Below, in pieces: positions 45,056-58,200 of a stretch of 64,000 nucleotides of DNA. The notes below the pieces were generated by a model. The model was not told the origin of the DNA. It made no database searches and worked only from the letters and a program-made list of their open reading frames with translations. Origin of the DNA: Gymnorhina tibicen (Eukaryota > Chordata > Aves > Passeriformes > Artamidae); NCBI GenBank assembly GCA_013399875.1, contig VXAZ01009468.1, positions 22,585-86,584 of the forward strand, in the 5' to 3' direction. Position 1 is the first letter of the stretch. Every line of letters starts with the position of its first letter. A program made the position numbers and the translations under genes.

Positions 45056-46880
45056 CTCTCAGCACGAGCAGCTGGGACTCCTTGCAGGGCCCGGGGCAGG
45101 GCGCCCAGGGGCTTGTGGAGGCCCTGGCAGGGCTGGACCCAGGCACTGGGCAAGGCCAGGGAGCAGGGTAAGTGGGTGCAGGGAGCAGAGTGGGACCACG
45201 GTCCTGGGATGGGGCCACGGAGCGTGGAGGCTGCTGGGGGATGGCAGTGAAGGGCTTTGCAGGACCCAGCGCCTCACCAGGCCCCAGGGGCTGGCTGGAG
45301 CAGGTAAGTGGTGCCCTGAGGCCCTGTGGGGTGGCGGTGGGGGATGGGAGCTGTGCCAAAACACCATCTGGGAGCCAAAATCACCCGGGATGGAGTGGGT
45401 GCCAGCACTCCTGCCAGTGCCCTCCGCCAGCCACGAGCCCAGCAGTGCCCACATCCCTCCAACAGCTGCCCCCTGGAACGAGGTCAACAGGACCCCACTG
45501 TGCCTGGCAGTGCCCAGGTCTTGCCAGCTTGCGAGTGCTGTTGCCAGCTGAATTGGAAAAACAAACCAAGAAAATCAGTGGAGAAAGGAATACAGTAGCT
45601 GTAATATATCTGTATTTTAGTACAAAGTTTGATACAGTGTTTCACAAAACCTTATTGAAAAATATAATTCAAACCAGATGAGCTCGGAGCCCTGTGGTGT
45701 GGGGAGGGTTGGGATGGGTTCTTCCCGGCCATCACCAAAAGGAGGTGGTCTGCAAGGAGGCCAAAGAACCCCCTGTGAGTGTCTGAGCTGTGGTGGGGAG
45801 CCCACCCTGCAGCCTGTGGAGCTGAGCCTGCACCCACATGGGCTGGCACACAAATAGGGGCTCTGGCCAGACTAAGTCCCCAGAGAAAGGGTCTGTCCCA
45901 CTTCATGGCAAAGCAGGGGGTGGGGCAGGGATCCCATCCATCCCTAGGAGCCTTTGAACACATCCCTTCTGCCTGTCCACAGTGCACGACGAGTGGTCTG
46001 CCAGCTCGCTGACTAACACAGGCTGATAGGAGCCTCTTGAAATTCATTGAATTCCAGTGTCTTGATAGAAAAAAACTTACATGGCCGGTCAGTCTAGTGG
46101 CATGCTCTGGTAAAGGAGTCGGGAGAGCATTCCAGGCTGTTCGAGGGCAGCATGGGCAGCTCTGGGACTTGCAGGCAGCTTCGGCCAGCTCTGGCTCCCC
46201 CGGTGTTGGACGCTCACAGCCCGGGTGAGCTCTGCACACGCAGATGGCAGAAGACTTTTTTTGGGGCGGCATTGGTGCTATCCACAGTTGCTTTCAGGGA
46301 AGGAGTAGTGGAGATGGAGCTACTCTTTTGGGGGATGCAAAAGGACAGAACGAGCCATAACAGCTTCTGTCCCACGAAGCATCAGGGGGAACCATTTTCA
46401 TGCTGAGGGCGGTCGAACACCAGAAGCCATGGGCACCTCAGACCAGCACTTGCAGACACACCTGGCAGGCCCCATGCCAGGCTCAGCCCACGTCAGGCTT
46501 CCTAAGGAAAAGGCAAGCAGTATGAGAACCCTGGATACCAGGGTTCTGGCACACCAGAAACCAGGTTTTAAAGCAGGTGCAGTGGTGCAGGGGACATCCT
46601 CCACATCCATCTCCTCCCCAAAGGAGCTTGGGTAAGAAGAGCAGCAGCAACACAGCCAAAAATCTCACAACCCACAGCCAGAAGGTTGGGGAATTTCCCC
46701 AGGAACAGCAGCTCCCAGAGCAGGCCCTAGCTTCACCTGGCAGAAGGCAGGAGGGAGGTCTGCAAGGCTGCTCCTGCAAGGATTTGCTTACCCTGCAGGG
46801 AAGAGACTTACATGCCCTCACCCCCTTGCCCTATGTGCTGGGCACCAGTGCTCAAGGTGCTAAGAAATTCAACAATACTA
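45056..46880. other. Tail-to-tail interval between LHFPL4 and SETD5
   Basis: Convergent gene ends. Mostly GC-rich with long chance open frames. At 45590-45675 is an A/T-rich island resembling the end of a 3' UTR (plus strand AATATA; minus strand AATAAG), possibly an alternative distal end of either gene. No gene recognised. Confidence 0.5.
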
Positions 46881-46898
46881 GTTTTCAAGTTAAGTATT

Positions 46899-46904
46899 TT
46901 TATT
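46899..46904 (-). terminator. SETD5 polyadenylation signal (AATAAA on minus strand)
   Basis: The minus strand reads GATAATAAAAATACTTAACTTG after an A/T-rich run containing TGTAATAATTTT, a typical 3' UTR end. Cleavage would fall near 46880, giving SETD5 a 3' UTR of about 1.8 kb. Confidence 0.6.
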
Positions 46905-47728
46905 ATCAAAATTATTACATCTCTTGTGAAAGTTCAAATGTTACAGCATGGTGTAAAAACTCCACTAGAGTAAGAAGCTACAGCCCCCACCTTTCCTAGA
47001 GCTTTCCAGGGTCCCTCCCTCCTGCCCCCCTGCTGCGCCCGAAGGTGCCAGAGCCTCTGGGCAGGGCCCCCCTGGCCCCCTCCCGCCACCTGGCAGGGCA
47101 GAGCCCGCCTGCCCCGTGCTGCTCAGAGCACGAAAGGGGAGGCTGCACCTCCAGGGCTAAGCCAAGTGAAGTTTACACCTATTTTATACAGTATACAGAC
47201 ACCCAACTGCGGGGTGACAAGTTCCATCCCAACACGCTCACAGCCAGACAGTGTGAGAAAGTTACTCTTTGTTTCAATATTTTAAAAGTCTCCCCTAGGC
47301 TGAACAAACACCTGATTTCAATTGTGAATTAGAGAAATCTGTAACAGTCCTAAAAAAAGAGGAAGAAGACTGTGCATCTGCAAGGAGAGGGGAGACAGAC
47401 TCACAGCATTATGTTATCCAAGAAAAAGGAGAAGTTCCACTGCAGCACCAGGGATGACACCTGTCATATATTAGCTAACCTACTATGGTTATAACTGAAT
47501 ATAAAATTAGATAAATAAAAACACGCCCGATATTACAGTAAACAAGTGAGAAAGAAGCTGGCAATTGTATGGAATTGAACACACAGCGCACTGTGTCTGG
47601 GCTGGCTCTCCTGCCACGCTCGGCGGGTGACAGCGGCTGGGAAAGACCCCACATGGCACTGCCTGGAGTACCTCTGGCTCGGCACAGATCGGGGTGCCCA
47701 CCCACCACCCCACCGCTGCCCCTTGCGG

Positions 47729-47752
47729 CCCCCCCCCCCCCCCCCCCCCCCC
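47729..47752 (-). repeat. Homopolymer C24 (G24 in the SETD5 transcript)
   Basis: Twenty-four consecutive C on the plus strand, 28 nt from an N gap. In the transcript this is a G run able to form G-quadruplexes. Homopolymer length in assemblies is unreliable. Confidence 0.9.
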
Positions 47753-47780
47753 TCACCATCGAGGGATTGTCCCTGAGCAC

Positions 47781-47806
47781 NNNNNNNNNNNNNNNNNNNN
47801 NNNNNN
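47781..47806. other. Assembly gap (26 N)
   Basis: Twenty-six unresolved bases inside the probable SETD5 3' UTR, next to the C24 run. The true content is unknown. Confidence 0.95.
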
Positions 47807-48669
47807 GCTCCTCTGCCTTCAGCCCCCCCATGTGCTGCAGCATCACTTGACTGATCAGGCCCCGGCCATCCCCTGTGCGTTGCGCACCAGCAGCCAGAGA
47901 GCCCCCGGCACGGCAGCACATGGCAGCACGGCCCCAGCCATGCTCCTGTTCACAGATTCCTTAAGCGACCTTAAACACTCATTCACGACAGACCTGCAAT
48001 GAAGCAACACACGACAGCGCACCCCGGATCCTCTGCAGCCACAGGCACACGCTCCAACCCCCTCCCGTGCTGTTTGCATTTGCGGAGACTCTGTTGTCCT
48101 GGAAAAAGCTCCAACGGCAGCAGTGGCGACCCAGGCCCAAAGGCAGCTGTGTGCGCTCGTCTGCTTGTGACTGGAATGATCGTAACGGATTAAAGCCCTC
48201 CCCAGAACGCACTGAGAACCTGACCTATAAAGAGATTGGAGTTAACTTCCCCCAACATTTCCTTTAAACTGCTTTTGAATTCAGAACTGTGTCCGTGCTG
48301 CATGAATGACTGTGGCCATGGGCACGGACCAGAGACAGAGGCTGCGCCACAGTCATTGCACTTGAACCATTTGCTTTTTTTTTCTTTTTTCTTTTTTTTT
48401 CTTTTTTGTTTGTTTGTTTTGTTTTTGCAATGTACCCACATGTCAGGGAACTGCTTTGCTACAGTCTCTGCCTCAGAGAAATCTGTGTTCTCCTACCAGG
48501 CCAGAGGCCAATACTGCTCACAAATCTCACCCGTGCATTTCAGACCTCAGCCTCTGACCCCTGGCACCCCAGCATCAGGTGCAAGCTCCCAACACCGGCC
48601 CAGGAGCTACTTCCAGAGGTGACTGGAAGGAGCTATGGGCAGTTTTGTCCTCCTGAAGTCCAGGCAGCC

Positions 48670-49269
48670 CTAGGAAAGTCCTGTTTGAGTCTTTACTCCA
48701 GAACCTTGAAGCTGCTGCAGTCTGTACTGATGGACACTGCTTCCCCCGCGGTGTGGATAGTGTTGTGCATTGGAAATCACTGCGCCTCGGGAGCCCTGGT
48801 AGAGAACAGACTGCCCAGAGTTCGGCAGGCTGATAGTCCGCAAGTCTGACTGTAGTGACCGAGCACTTTGGGGAGTGGAGGAAGAGCCCGACACGCCTGT
48901 GCAGGGCTGGGAGCCTGACTCGGAGGAGAGAGAGTCCACAGCCGTCTGCTGTGCCGGGCTGGCAGCCGCAGGGCAGCTCTTCCTCAGGAGGCTGCTGCTG
49001 ATGCTGCCAGAGTGCTGCTGGCTGCTGAAATACCCCGAATTCCCTGCAAACAGGGCAGAGGAGTCTGTGGAGACCGAGTGGGCAGGGCTGGAATACGAGG
49101 TGGAGGAGAGGGATGTTTCCGAGGAACCGTGGGAGAGGCTGTGTCCTGTCCTCTGTGCTGTTGCTCGGTAGCTGTATCCAGGAGACGGCGCGAGGTGCCC
49201 TCTGTACGGGGAGGAGCTCTGCTGGAGCAGGGTCTGTGATTCTGCCTGGGGACTGTCAGACTGCAGTAG
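48670..49269 (-). CDS. SETD5: SETD5 terminal coding exon
   Basis: Acceptor GCCTTGTTCAG after a long pyrimidine tract, then 199 codons: [58 protein letters not shown], and the end GVKTQTGLS with stop TAG at 48670-48672. Ser/Gln-rich and probably disordered. Confidence 0.95.
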   Translation of the reverse strand, partial: LLQSDSPQAESQTLLQQSSSPYRGHLAPSPGYSYRATAQRTGHSLSHGSSETSLSSTSYSSPAHSVSTDSSALFAGNSGYFSSQQHSGSISSSLLRKSCPAAASPAQQTAVDSLSSESGSQPCTGVSGSSSTPQSARSLQSDLRTISLPNSGQSVLYQGSRGAVISNAQHYPHRGGSSVHQYRLQQLQGSGVKTQTGLS

Positions 49270-52200
49270 CTGAACAAGGCATGGGGAAAAAAAGGAAAAG
49301 GCATGTCAGGCTGACTTCCCCGTTTCCTATCTGCTTCTCATCCAAAGGTGCTTAGTGCAGCACTGTGAACAATGGTAGCCAAGCCCTATTTCTCCCCCTT
49401 ATCTCCTTATAAAAGCTTTATTTCAGAATGGGAAGATAAGATAGGAAAGCATTTACCTGGTAGCTATATCGAGAAGGACTGTAAACTGCTGGTCCTTTGT
49501 GGGCTTCTGGAGTGTCTCCTTCTGCTGCATCTGCAATGTACAGGCAAGATGTTAAAACCTCACCCCCCAGACTGAGGCCACAGCAGCTCCCTCTCAAATG
49601 ACACCACAAAGTCCTGCCCCCCAGCCACCAGCATTTCAGAAACTGAAGAAACCCAGCAAAAGACAACTGGAAAACCTTAACATGTGTGAACAGTCACGTG
49701 TGTAAGAAAGGCTGCTCCCCTCAACCAGCATGCTCTCATTTATCACAAAGCCCACCTGCCTTGGACCAGCCTGTCTGAATGACCACACCTGGAGATAATG
49801 CACACACTTAGCCCGGGAGCCTCTGGCTTTTCAGTAGTATACAAGAGGTAGAAGATGGTTTCTAAGGATTCGGCAATTTCTCAGTCGTGGTTACAGGAAT
49901 CCACATTGGATACAGTTCCAGCTCAGGAGACAAAACTGCCCTTCTCAGAGGCCTGTCAGCAGGATCCTGTGGCAGGTTTTCCTCAAAGGCAGATCCAGAT
50001 GCTTCCAAAGACAGACATCCCGAGCTGCCATTTTGGGGACTATCATTTACAAGCCAACTGAGCTGCTACAAACAGAGATACTCTTAGACCTCAGAAATGC
50101 CTGTTTTTCTAACAGGCCAAGATGATGAAAATGCTTTGAGGTTTGAAGGGCATCAGCAGCACACAGCACACACTGATCCATCTCAGATATGTGGAAGACC
50201 AAGAGGAATAAAATGTTTCCCAACAGAGTAAGCCCTTCTTGCACTTCAAGGGTGGGTGAGCTTCTTGTCCTACCATATCACTGAACTTGACCAGGGGTAG
50301 GCAAGAAGGATGTACTGCAGTGACCCAGCCACTGTGCCAACTGTGTGCTTCAGCTGCTACTCCTTTAACCATGGCTGGTGATCCTGCTTTCTGCAGGAGG
50401 GGTGAAGCTGCTGGAACGAGATGATTTCACATCAGAGTTCTGCTGCAGACTAATGAGACAGAACTGTTTATCTGCAGCATCTCAGGGATTCTCAGCAGCC
50501 ACATTTGAAATGCCTTGGTGAAACAGCGTTGGTATTAGTATCAAATTTATATGACAGATGTGTCTCAGTCATGCTCTGTACTTCTGCCAGACAAGTCTGG
50601 CTTTGCCCCAACTGCACTGGCACAAGCTTCAGTGCCAGCGGTTCTGCTGCCATTGTCCTCTCTGTGCCACACCACTGTGCTGGCTTAGCTAACAGGGATC
50701 TGGATGTAGCTTGTTCTCGAGACTCAGAAATTCCCTCAGGGCACAGGCCTGCACAGAGACTGGGGCGTGAAGCTTCCAGCACGTGTCCTGTGCCACCTTC
50801 CATTTCTGAAATGACATCGATGCAGCTAGTGGCTGTTTGGTGACATTCCAAGTATGGCAGAATGGCAAAATTCAGAAGTTTGGGGCATTCAGAAGTTTTG
50901 TTAAAAAGTCACACATAGAAGAGATTGTTCAATCCAGGAGATCGTTGTGATTAACAGAAGCTGAGTATGAGAATCAGAAGAAATCTAAAGATTTCTGGAA
51001 GAGACTGTTTCTTAAAAGGCTGGGCACACCAGTAGGGCTGCACAATTTACTGGCAGTGCCTGTTCTCAGAAAGAAACCTTGACAAGACTACTGAAAGACT
51101 AAATTACAAAGGGTAAATAAACTATGACCTTCTTGAATTTGCTTTATGTAAACTTAAAAGCTAGAGCCAACACTTCCCTCCCCCACTCTCAATACCTGCA
51201 CAAGGGAAGGACATGAATAACTGCTTTTCTTCGCTGTACTGGCCTGTGTCAACCTAAAGCATATATGAAGTGACAGGTTTTGCTGAGAGCAGCTGCAGTT
51301 CTCAGAGGCGTGCAATGCACACAAATTCCATTGCATTGCTACATGCCTCATCAGCAAACCCCCCAAAACTTTGGGATTTTTTAGTTCCTGTTAATATTAT
51401 CTGTTACAACATCAAGTGAAAATGTGCATCTTCACAACTCCTCCAGGTGCTACCAGGAACAGCAGGGACTCAGCCACCCATTTGTTTCACTAAGAACCAG
51501 AGCAGCAATTGGGGGAGGGGAGGTGGCTCAAAGAATCTAAACAGGAATCTAAACAAGCTGCTGAAGAAATTGCCAGAGCAAGCAAAAGAAGAAAAAACGT
51601 ACTTTGCTGTGCTAGGATGAAGGAGACAAGATGACTTTTGTCAGCTGCAGCATTATGTTTTCACAACTCAGAATGGGATGGGGTTTATGTAACAAGAAAG
51701 AATTTATCACTGCAGATGAAAGTTTAACTCCATCCTAATTCTTGGGTGACACTGAAAAGCCAGAGCTGTACAGGTTACATTGGGCAAAGGCCTGTTCCAA
51801 GAGCCTGGATTTTGCTTACCCTTCTAAAAAATAACCAAGAAAGCCACTTCCACTGATATGGGAAAGACAGAGAAAAGACTCCCAGTGGGGTCCCATGAAA
51901 CTGTGACAAATTTGATAGGGAAGAGGACTTCCTCTCAAGACTAGATGAAGAAAAAGCACTGGAAAAATGCACTTAGGTGTACAAAACCAGGAGAACTCTG
52001 AATGAGAAGTCAATTTTCAAAGCTGGTTTCAAACACACCTTACTGCAATTGGGGAAAAGTCTGATTTGGAATGAAGGAAATACATACTTGCCCTAAAATG
52101 CTCAGAAACAAGGTAACTTGTCAGAAACTTGTCTGAATGTTCACCCAATGAGCATTAAGTGATAGCTCTTGCAGAGCACAGGAGGTGCTAACCCATCTGT

Positions 52201-55200
52201 CCAAGGATAAAGAACCTGTCCCTGTCCGAGTCACGGTGCAGGCAGTCTTGAATTCAATCCCTGGGAATATCTAGAGGTCTTCCAGGTCTAACAGAAGACA
52301 GATACAGGCTCAAGCAATATCTGAATAACAGTGAAGTACGGTTTGCAGAAGGCAGCTTTGATAATGTTAAAGATGAAGGTACAACTAGGCAACTTCACAG
52401 ACAAGTTGGCAAAGTTATCCAAGCACATCACTTCCCACCAACCAAACATCCCAAAGTTTCACCGTCCTACCTGCATCTCTCTCAAGAGCACTGTCCCGGG
52501 TAGGGGAGGATTCGTGTCTCTGGGACACCTTTGCACCGCTCCGCAGCACCTTCTCCAGCATCCCCCGGCCCTCCCGCAGCCTCTCCACTGACGTCGGGAC
52601 CATCCTGCAACAAAACCCCAGGAACATCTGAGGATTGCTGTGACACAGCTGAGAGCAATGTGACCAATGCACAGGGGTTCGGAGACCACCAGCTCTTTTA
52701 GACAGATGAGGAACAAACTTCTGAACTGCTTTTGCCATGTAAAAAACCTCTAGTGGGACTTCAGACTGCTGATCCCTGGCTATCATGATGCCACTGCCCT
52801 CAGAACTTTAATCAAAAACATGGTATAAGCATTCAGCTCAGTAAATCACCTGGTTACAGAAAAATTGTTTTGAGATTCAACACCGTTTTGAAAATCCTGG
52901 TATTGGCTTAAGATTAACTGCAGTTATTTTGCATAATTACTTTCATTCAAACTAAGAAGAAGCAAACTCAATACCTTTATGATAATACATGCCAAGACAA
53001 TACAGTTGGATACTGCAATATTCCTGAGCAGAGCTGGCTGGGCCATTTTGCCCACTAATGCCACTTTGTCCTTTTTATTTTGTGTAATGTGTGTGAAATG
53101 TCTCCACTCAAGATTAGTGCTAGATATTGTTCTACTTTATAAGAATCTTGTCCAAGGGTGAAAAAGAGGTGAAGTGGCTTTCCTAAAGCCAAACTGTTGA
53201 AGAAAAAGAGCTACAGACAAACCCCAGACCCCTGGGTCAACATTCCATCTACCACACACAGGACCATCCAAACCTCTTTGGAAATATGTCTTTTAACCTA
53301 TAGACAGCATCACCATGACCAGGGATTTACAACGCCTTTGCTCTGGACACTGAAGAATTTGTGCCTTAAAAATGCCTGAATTTAAATATTTAGATTATAT
53401 TAAATGCACTGCGTACCATGCAAGCATGCAGCTTAACAGCATATTAACAGATTTCTGTATTCAATTTTTTTTTTAAGATATACTGAAAGCTGTACTTTAT
53501 ATTAGGGCTTTTTTATTATTTTGTTTGCTTGGAGACTTGTTTTCTGCAAGACTGGGTTTACTGAGCAGCAGCACATCTGTTTACATTGTGATGGCTTTAT
53601 CCTGGCAACTGAAATAGACAAACTTGTTTTTTTTTTTTTTTTAATGAAAGCTATTGTCAATTATTGCAGAATTCAGCAAAATCTGGTAAACTCTACAAAT
53701 TAAGGCACGGAGTTTTAGTTCCCACCAGTTTCTTCTGTTCCTAATATTACTGTGAATGGCTGGAAATGTATCTGATATGTAAGCACACGGAGTGAAAGTT
53801 GAAACTGGGTCACTTTAGCTCAGTAACAGGATCTAATATATTTTTTTAAAGTAGAAGGTGAGTGTACGTTTGTCAGCTGTGCCCATTAAAACACAGAAAC
53901 CCAAGAATTTTAAAGGCAGCAAATCTGCTTAATCCCATTTCAAGATGTATCAGCATGGTTTCAACTTTATATCCAGTGTCCCATAACAACAGGATCTTTA
54001 TTCCCACACAATACTTACTCCTGAAACCATGTGGGAAACTGAAGCCAGAGCAGCACCTGCTGAGGGAGCAGCAGATGAAACTCACAGAACTCACAAGCAT
54101 GCCACACTGACACTTCATCCTGAAATAGTTTTAGTTCATTCAGCTGGTTGGCTTTTTTTCTGCTCTTTTAGAGGCAGAAGGAAGCAGCACAGGAGGAGAA
54201 CGACATGGGCTATTACCACTTTTATAGAATATTTCAAAATAAAGTAATGACGATAAACTAATCATTAGTAGACTACCTCAGCTGTGGCCAGTCCCAATAT
54301 CTGGTAGACAGAAAACTGTCAGAGGGGTAAAAGATAAATTGTTTCCATTAAACTCTGCTTGAAAAGTGATGGAAAACGGAAGGAAACAGATCTATTACTC
54401 CTACAAATTCACCCAAGTGCTTTCAACACAAACTTCATACTTCTCACTGCCCTCAGCACTGCTTTGCATCTCTCCCTGTGCCACCCCCTGCCATGACCCA
54501 AGCAGTGACCCAACCACATATGTGGAGATCAGCATCAGGAAAGCAGGGTGTGTGTCTGTGTATGCCTTTCTGCTGGTGGTGTGCACGACCAGAAAACCTG
54601 ACTCCAGAGCAGCAGAGCCAGTGCCCTACACAGCTCCAGTCAGCAGAACCTCCCAGCCATCACTGGCACTGTAATGCCACACCGGCAATTCAATGCACTA
54701 CTTCATGTTTTGGACCAGGTTCAAATGTTTTTGAAGACCAGCCTTTCCCCTTATCAAACCTTCTCATGGTAACCATGATAAAGGTGGTTTGTCCATGCCT
54801 TAGGCACACCACCGGCCAGAGTCTGGTATATTAGCAAAACTGGAGTTGTTGCACAGTCCCTGCTTCTCAAATGCAAAGGCTGCAGAGGCCTGTGAGCTTT
54901 CCTTCAGAATAGGAGTGGACTTAGTATCACTCATGTTCAAAAAGAGTGAAGGTTCAGCAAAAAAAGACCTGAATTAGATTTTCATTGCGTGGGCAAGACC
55001 TTACAACCCAAGACCTCAAAAGGGAACTGGTGGAAGAGCAACAACTGTTTAACTTTGTACCTTTCAAGACAGATTTTTGATATCTAAACCAAGAACTAAA
55101 AGACAGGCTGAGAAGAATGCTAGTATCCTTCACAGTTGTTTAGCAATTATGAAAGAGAACAATACCAAGAGACCCAAATGAATCCATCTCACTGCATGTA

Positions 55201-58200
55201 TTGTTATGGAAATGCCCCGCGGGGAGTTCGGTCCTTCCCAGTGGAGCAATCTCAGGCTTGCTTGGAAGGATAACACTCACCACCTACTGCTGATGCTCTC
55301 CTGGGATTTACTGAGCGATGATGAGGAACTACAGCCCCTCGAGTCTGGTGGGCTGATGTCCTCTACGTGAGGCAGGGAGGGATGAGAAGGGGAGAAGCCA
55401 CTTTGTGGGGAGGACGGAGTTCGTGCTGCGGAGCCCGACAGGCCGTTCCCGTCCGCGTCAGTCCCGGAGCCGCTGCTGCCCTGCCGGGTGGGGGTCCCTG
55501 CGCCGCGCCCGGAATCGCCGCCCTCCTTGGCCTCCTGTTTCCGCTTGCGGTACTCGAGGAGGGATACCTGGGCGACAAAATACAGCCATGAGTCAGGGAA
55601 CACAGAGGACTAGGACAGGGGGAGGAACAGGCCCACGCACTGTCTTCTGGGTCTGCAGGTAAAACCTGAAAAGGCATATTGGGATTATCAACTCTTGCTG
55701 GATCTGCAAGCACTCCAGAAAAGAGCTAAGTGGTACAAATTCAGACTGCCACGATCACCCACCTTTTACTTTTTATGACCAATACTTCAGCAGAAACATC
55801 TAGGTTGTTTGCTTCTCTAACCACCTGGATTTTCACATTACTTCAGGACATGCATATTCAAGCATAAAGCCTCTATAACCTCCCTCCTATCAAAACTTAC
55901 ACTGTCTCTGGTTCATGACATTATGTAAGTGTAATAAGAACAAGTCTGTAATAACAGACTTCTTCACAGAACTGGTATCTTCAATGCCCAGTTCATCTAC
56001 TCTAGTTCAGCCACATTAACACTAAAAGCTTGGTGAAGCCTTGCACGGAATTTTATTTTGCTTAGAGCAGGTTCCTGCTATGGAGACGTTGCAAACTTCC
56101 AGCACTACCACCAAAACAAACTGCTTGTAGCAAAGGTAGAATGTGTTTTGGGCAAAACAGTCTCAGATTTGTCAAAGACACCAACCAAAGATAAAGCAGC
56201 CTCGGAACACAAGGTCAGCAGAACCAAAAAGACACAAATATTTCCAGCTGAGCACTTACCTTTCAGCGTGCCTTCTCTCAGAATTATTATGAGGAATGGG
56301 GCCATAAAGGACTCACAAAAGGCAGCTCTGCTGAAGAATTTATCAGCTATGACTCAATGCCCATACAGAAGGCTTTATGATGCTAAAAATAGTGAACAAG
56401 GTACTTCCAAAAGTAACTCAACATATGAAGGGTTTTAAGGTAAGTGTAATTTTAAAAGAAAAACCAAAGGAAAAAAAAATTAAGAAACTCCAGAAATGGA
56501 AAGGAAATAAGATATTCCATCCAGCTGGACCCTTATACAAGTGATCTGAACTACCACACTTGCCATAAAAAAAAGAAATCCAAGCACAGGAAAAGGCACT
56601 GATATTTGTCCCATGAGTACCAAGTTTCATCACAGCACCACCTTGACTTAACATTTTACCTCAGTTTTAGTCCCATGAGGGTCACTGGCCTGCTGTAAGA
56701 AACCAATATGTATTTGCTTTTGTTACACTAGATTCCTGTGTTTTTAGTTTCAAAGCGCTAAAATTTAAATAACCTTCATCTTACTTTCTTTGTAATGTTA
56801 TGGAAATGTTCTAATATGTTCCAATAAACAGTCTATGTGTTCTTTTGAAACGTTAGACCCTCTTTTCTAGAAAGGACCCTTTTCATCCTGATAAATAACA
56901 CCTCCACCAGCTGTACAGCTGCACTGTGTTATTGCTCTGGGTCTTGTCTCAGTTTAACAACTGTTGATGAAAGCTGCCAGCATCCTGCTCTCTTTTCTGT
57001 GATCCTAGAAGAGGTATTTTCACTGTGGTGGTTTTTTTAACAATTGTCACATCAAAATCTTGCCTAAAGGGTAGCTCTCTCTTGTAACAACTCTTTTCAC
57101 CCAGGCATTGGATGCCTGAATAACTCGCCCAGACTGTCTTCGTTCTCTCTGTAAGTCTTTGCAGGAACCTGAGTGGGAACTGCAAACATCATGGCGATCT
57201 AAGAATTTCTTTTACAGGAGTACTTGCCTTCTTCCTTTGTGGCGGATTCTGGGGAGCAGCTCTGGCGCCTTCACAAGCCCTCTCGCCACAGGGGGACATG
57301 GATCCATGCACTGTCTCTTTGAGCAGCCCTGACTCGTGTCTGCTGAAATACCCTTCGGCAGGAGAGCTGCAGCAGCCTGCTTCCGAATTCATTGGCTTCC
57401 TCTCTCCCAAAGGAGGAGACCCCCGCAACAGCCCATCCACACGTGGCATAGCGTTCAATGGGGAGAAGGCATACATTAAATTAAACTCTGTCCGAAAAGC
57501 CTGATCAGAGCTTCGTAGCAGCATCTGTGCTTCCCCACTTTTCCCTGGGAAGTTCATCTCTGAAGTAGAGTTTATGGAGGATTGTGGAGCCACATCAGAG
57601 GATCCAAAGCTGAGCAGCGATGGCCGTTCCTGGCAGGTGTTTGCACTGGAATCCAGGTACCCACCCTTCAAATCCAGGTCGGATCGGAGGGAGACCTGGA
57701 AAATCCGAGAAGGATATAGAGCAGGGTGGGTAGTCAGCAAAAGGGCCAAGCAAGGGTAGGGAGAGAAATTTAAGTCAGAAAATCCTCTGTACAATGCTAG
57801 CTTCCTGCTTCCCTGTTCCTTTCTGATTACCCCTTTGGTTCTTTCCTGCACTGTTCTGCTCATTCCACAGGGGAATGCCTGAGACTAAACAATGATCAGT
57901 TGAGCTGTCCAGTATGGGATGCCCTTTCCCCTTCAGCAGTCTTTCTGAAGCAAGAGGATAAGGCTCAACACTATCCTCAGGCAGTTAATGAATTAAACCC
58001 AGCATTTTCAATTGCCTCATACATCCCCAAGTTGATGTTAACACAGAGCAGTAGCCAGGAGAGAACAGAACAGATTTGCTGTCCTTCTGCTGTTTTATTA
58101 GCCAAGTTCTTGCCTGTCCCAAGTCAGCCACTACTAACTTCCTAACAATAAAATACCCAAGACCTCTAAGCCATTTGTTTTCACTCATTGTGAGCTTTGG

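Larger units (their letters stand above)
46880..48669 (-). other. SETD5 3' UTR
   Basis: Sequence between the SETD5 stop and its likely poly(A) site. It includes a poly-T-rich stretch on the plus strand at about 48370-48425 (A-rich in the transcript), the G24 run at 47729-47752 and a 26-N gap at 47781-47806. No convincing coding frame. Confidence 0.55.

Noticed and set aside
45652..46272. 206-codon minus-strand open frame between LHFPL4 and SETD5
   Set aside because: GC-rich DNA has few stop codons; the translation shows no domain, no repeats and no resemblance to a known protein, and it has no splice partners.
55281..55567. KMT2E as the identity of the right-hand gene, because of VSLLEYRKR
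   Set aside because: KMT2E shares only this motif; all other exons and the C-terminus GVKTQTGLS are SETD5, and synteny agrees.
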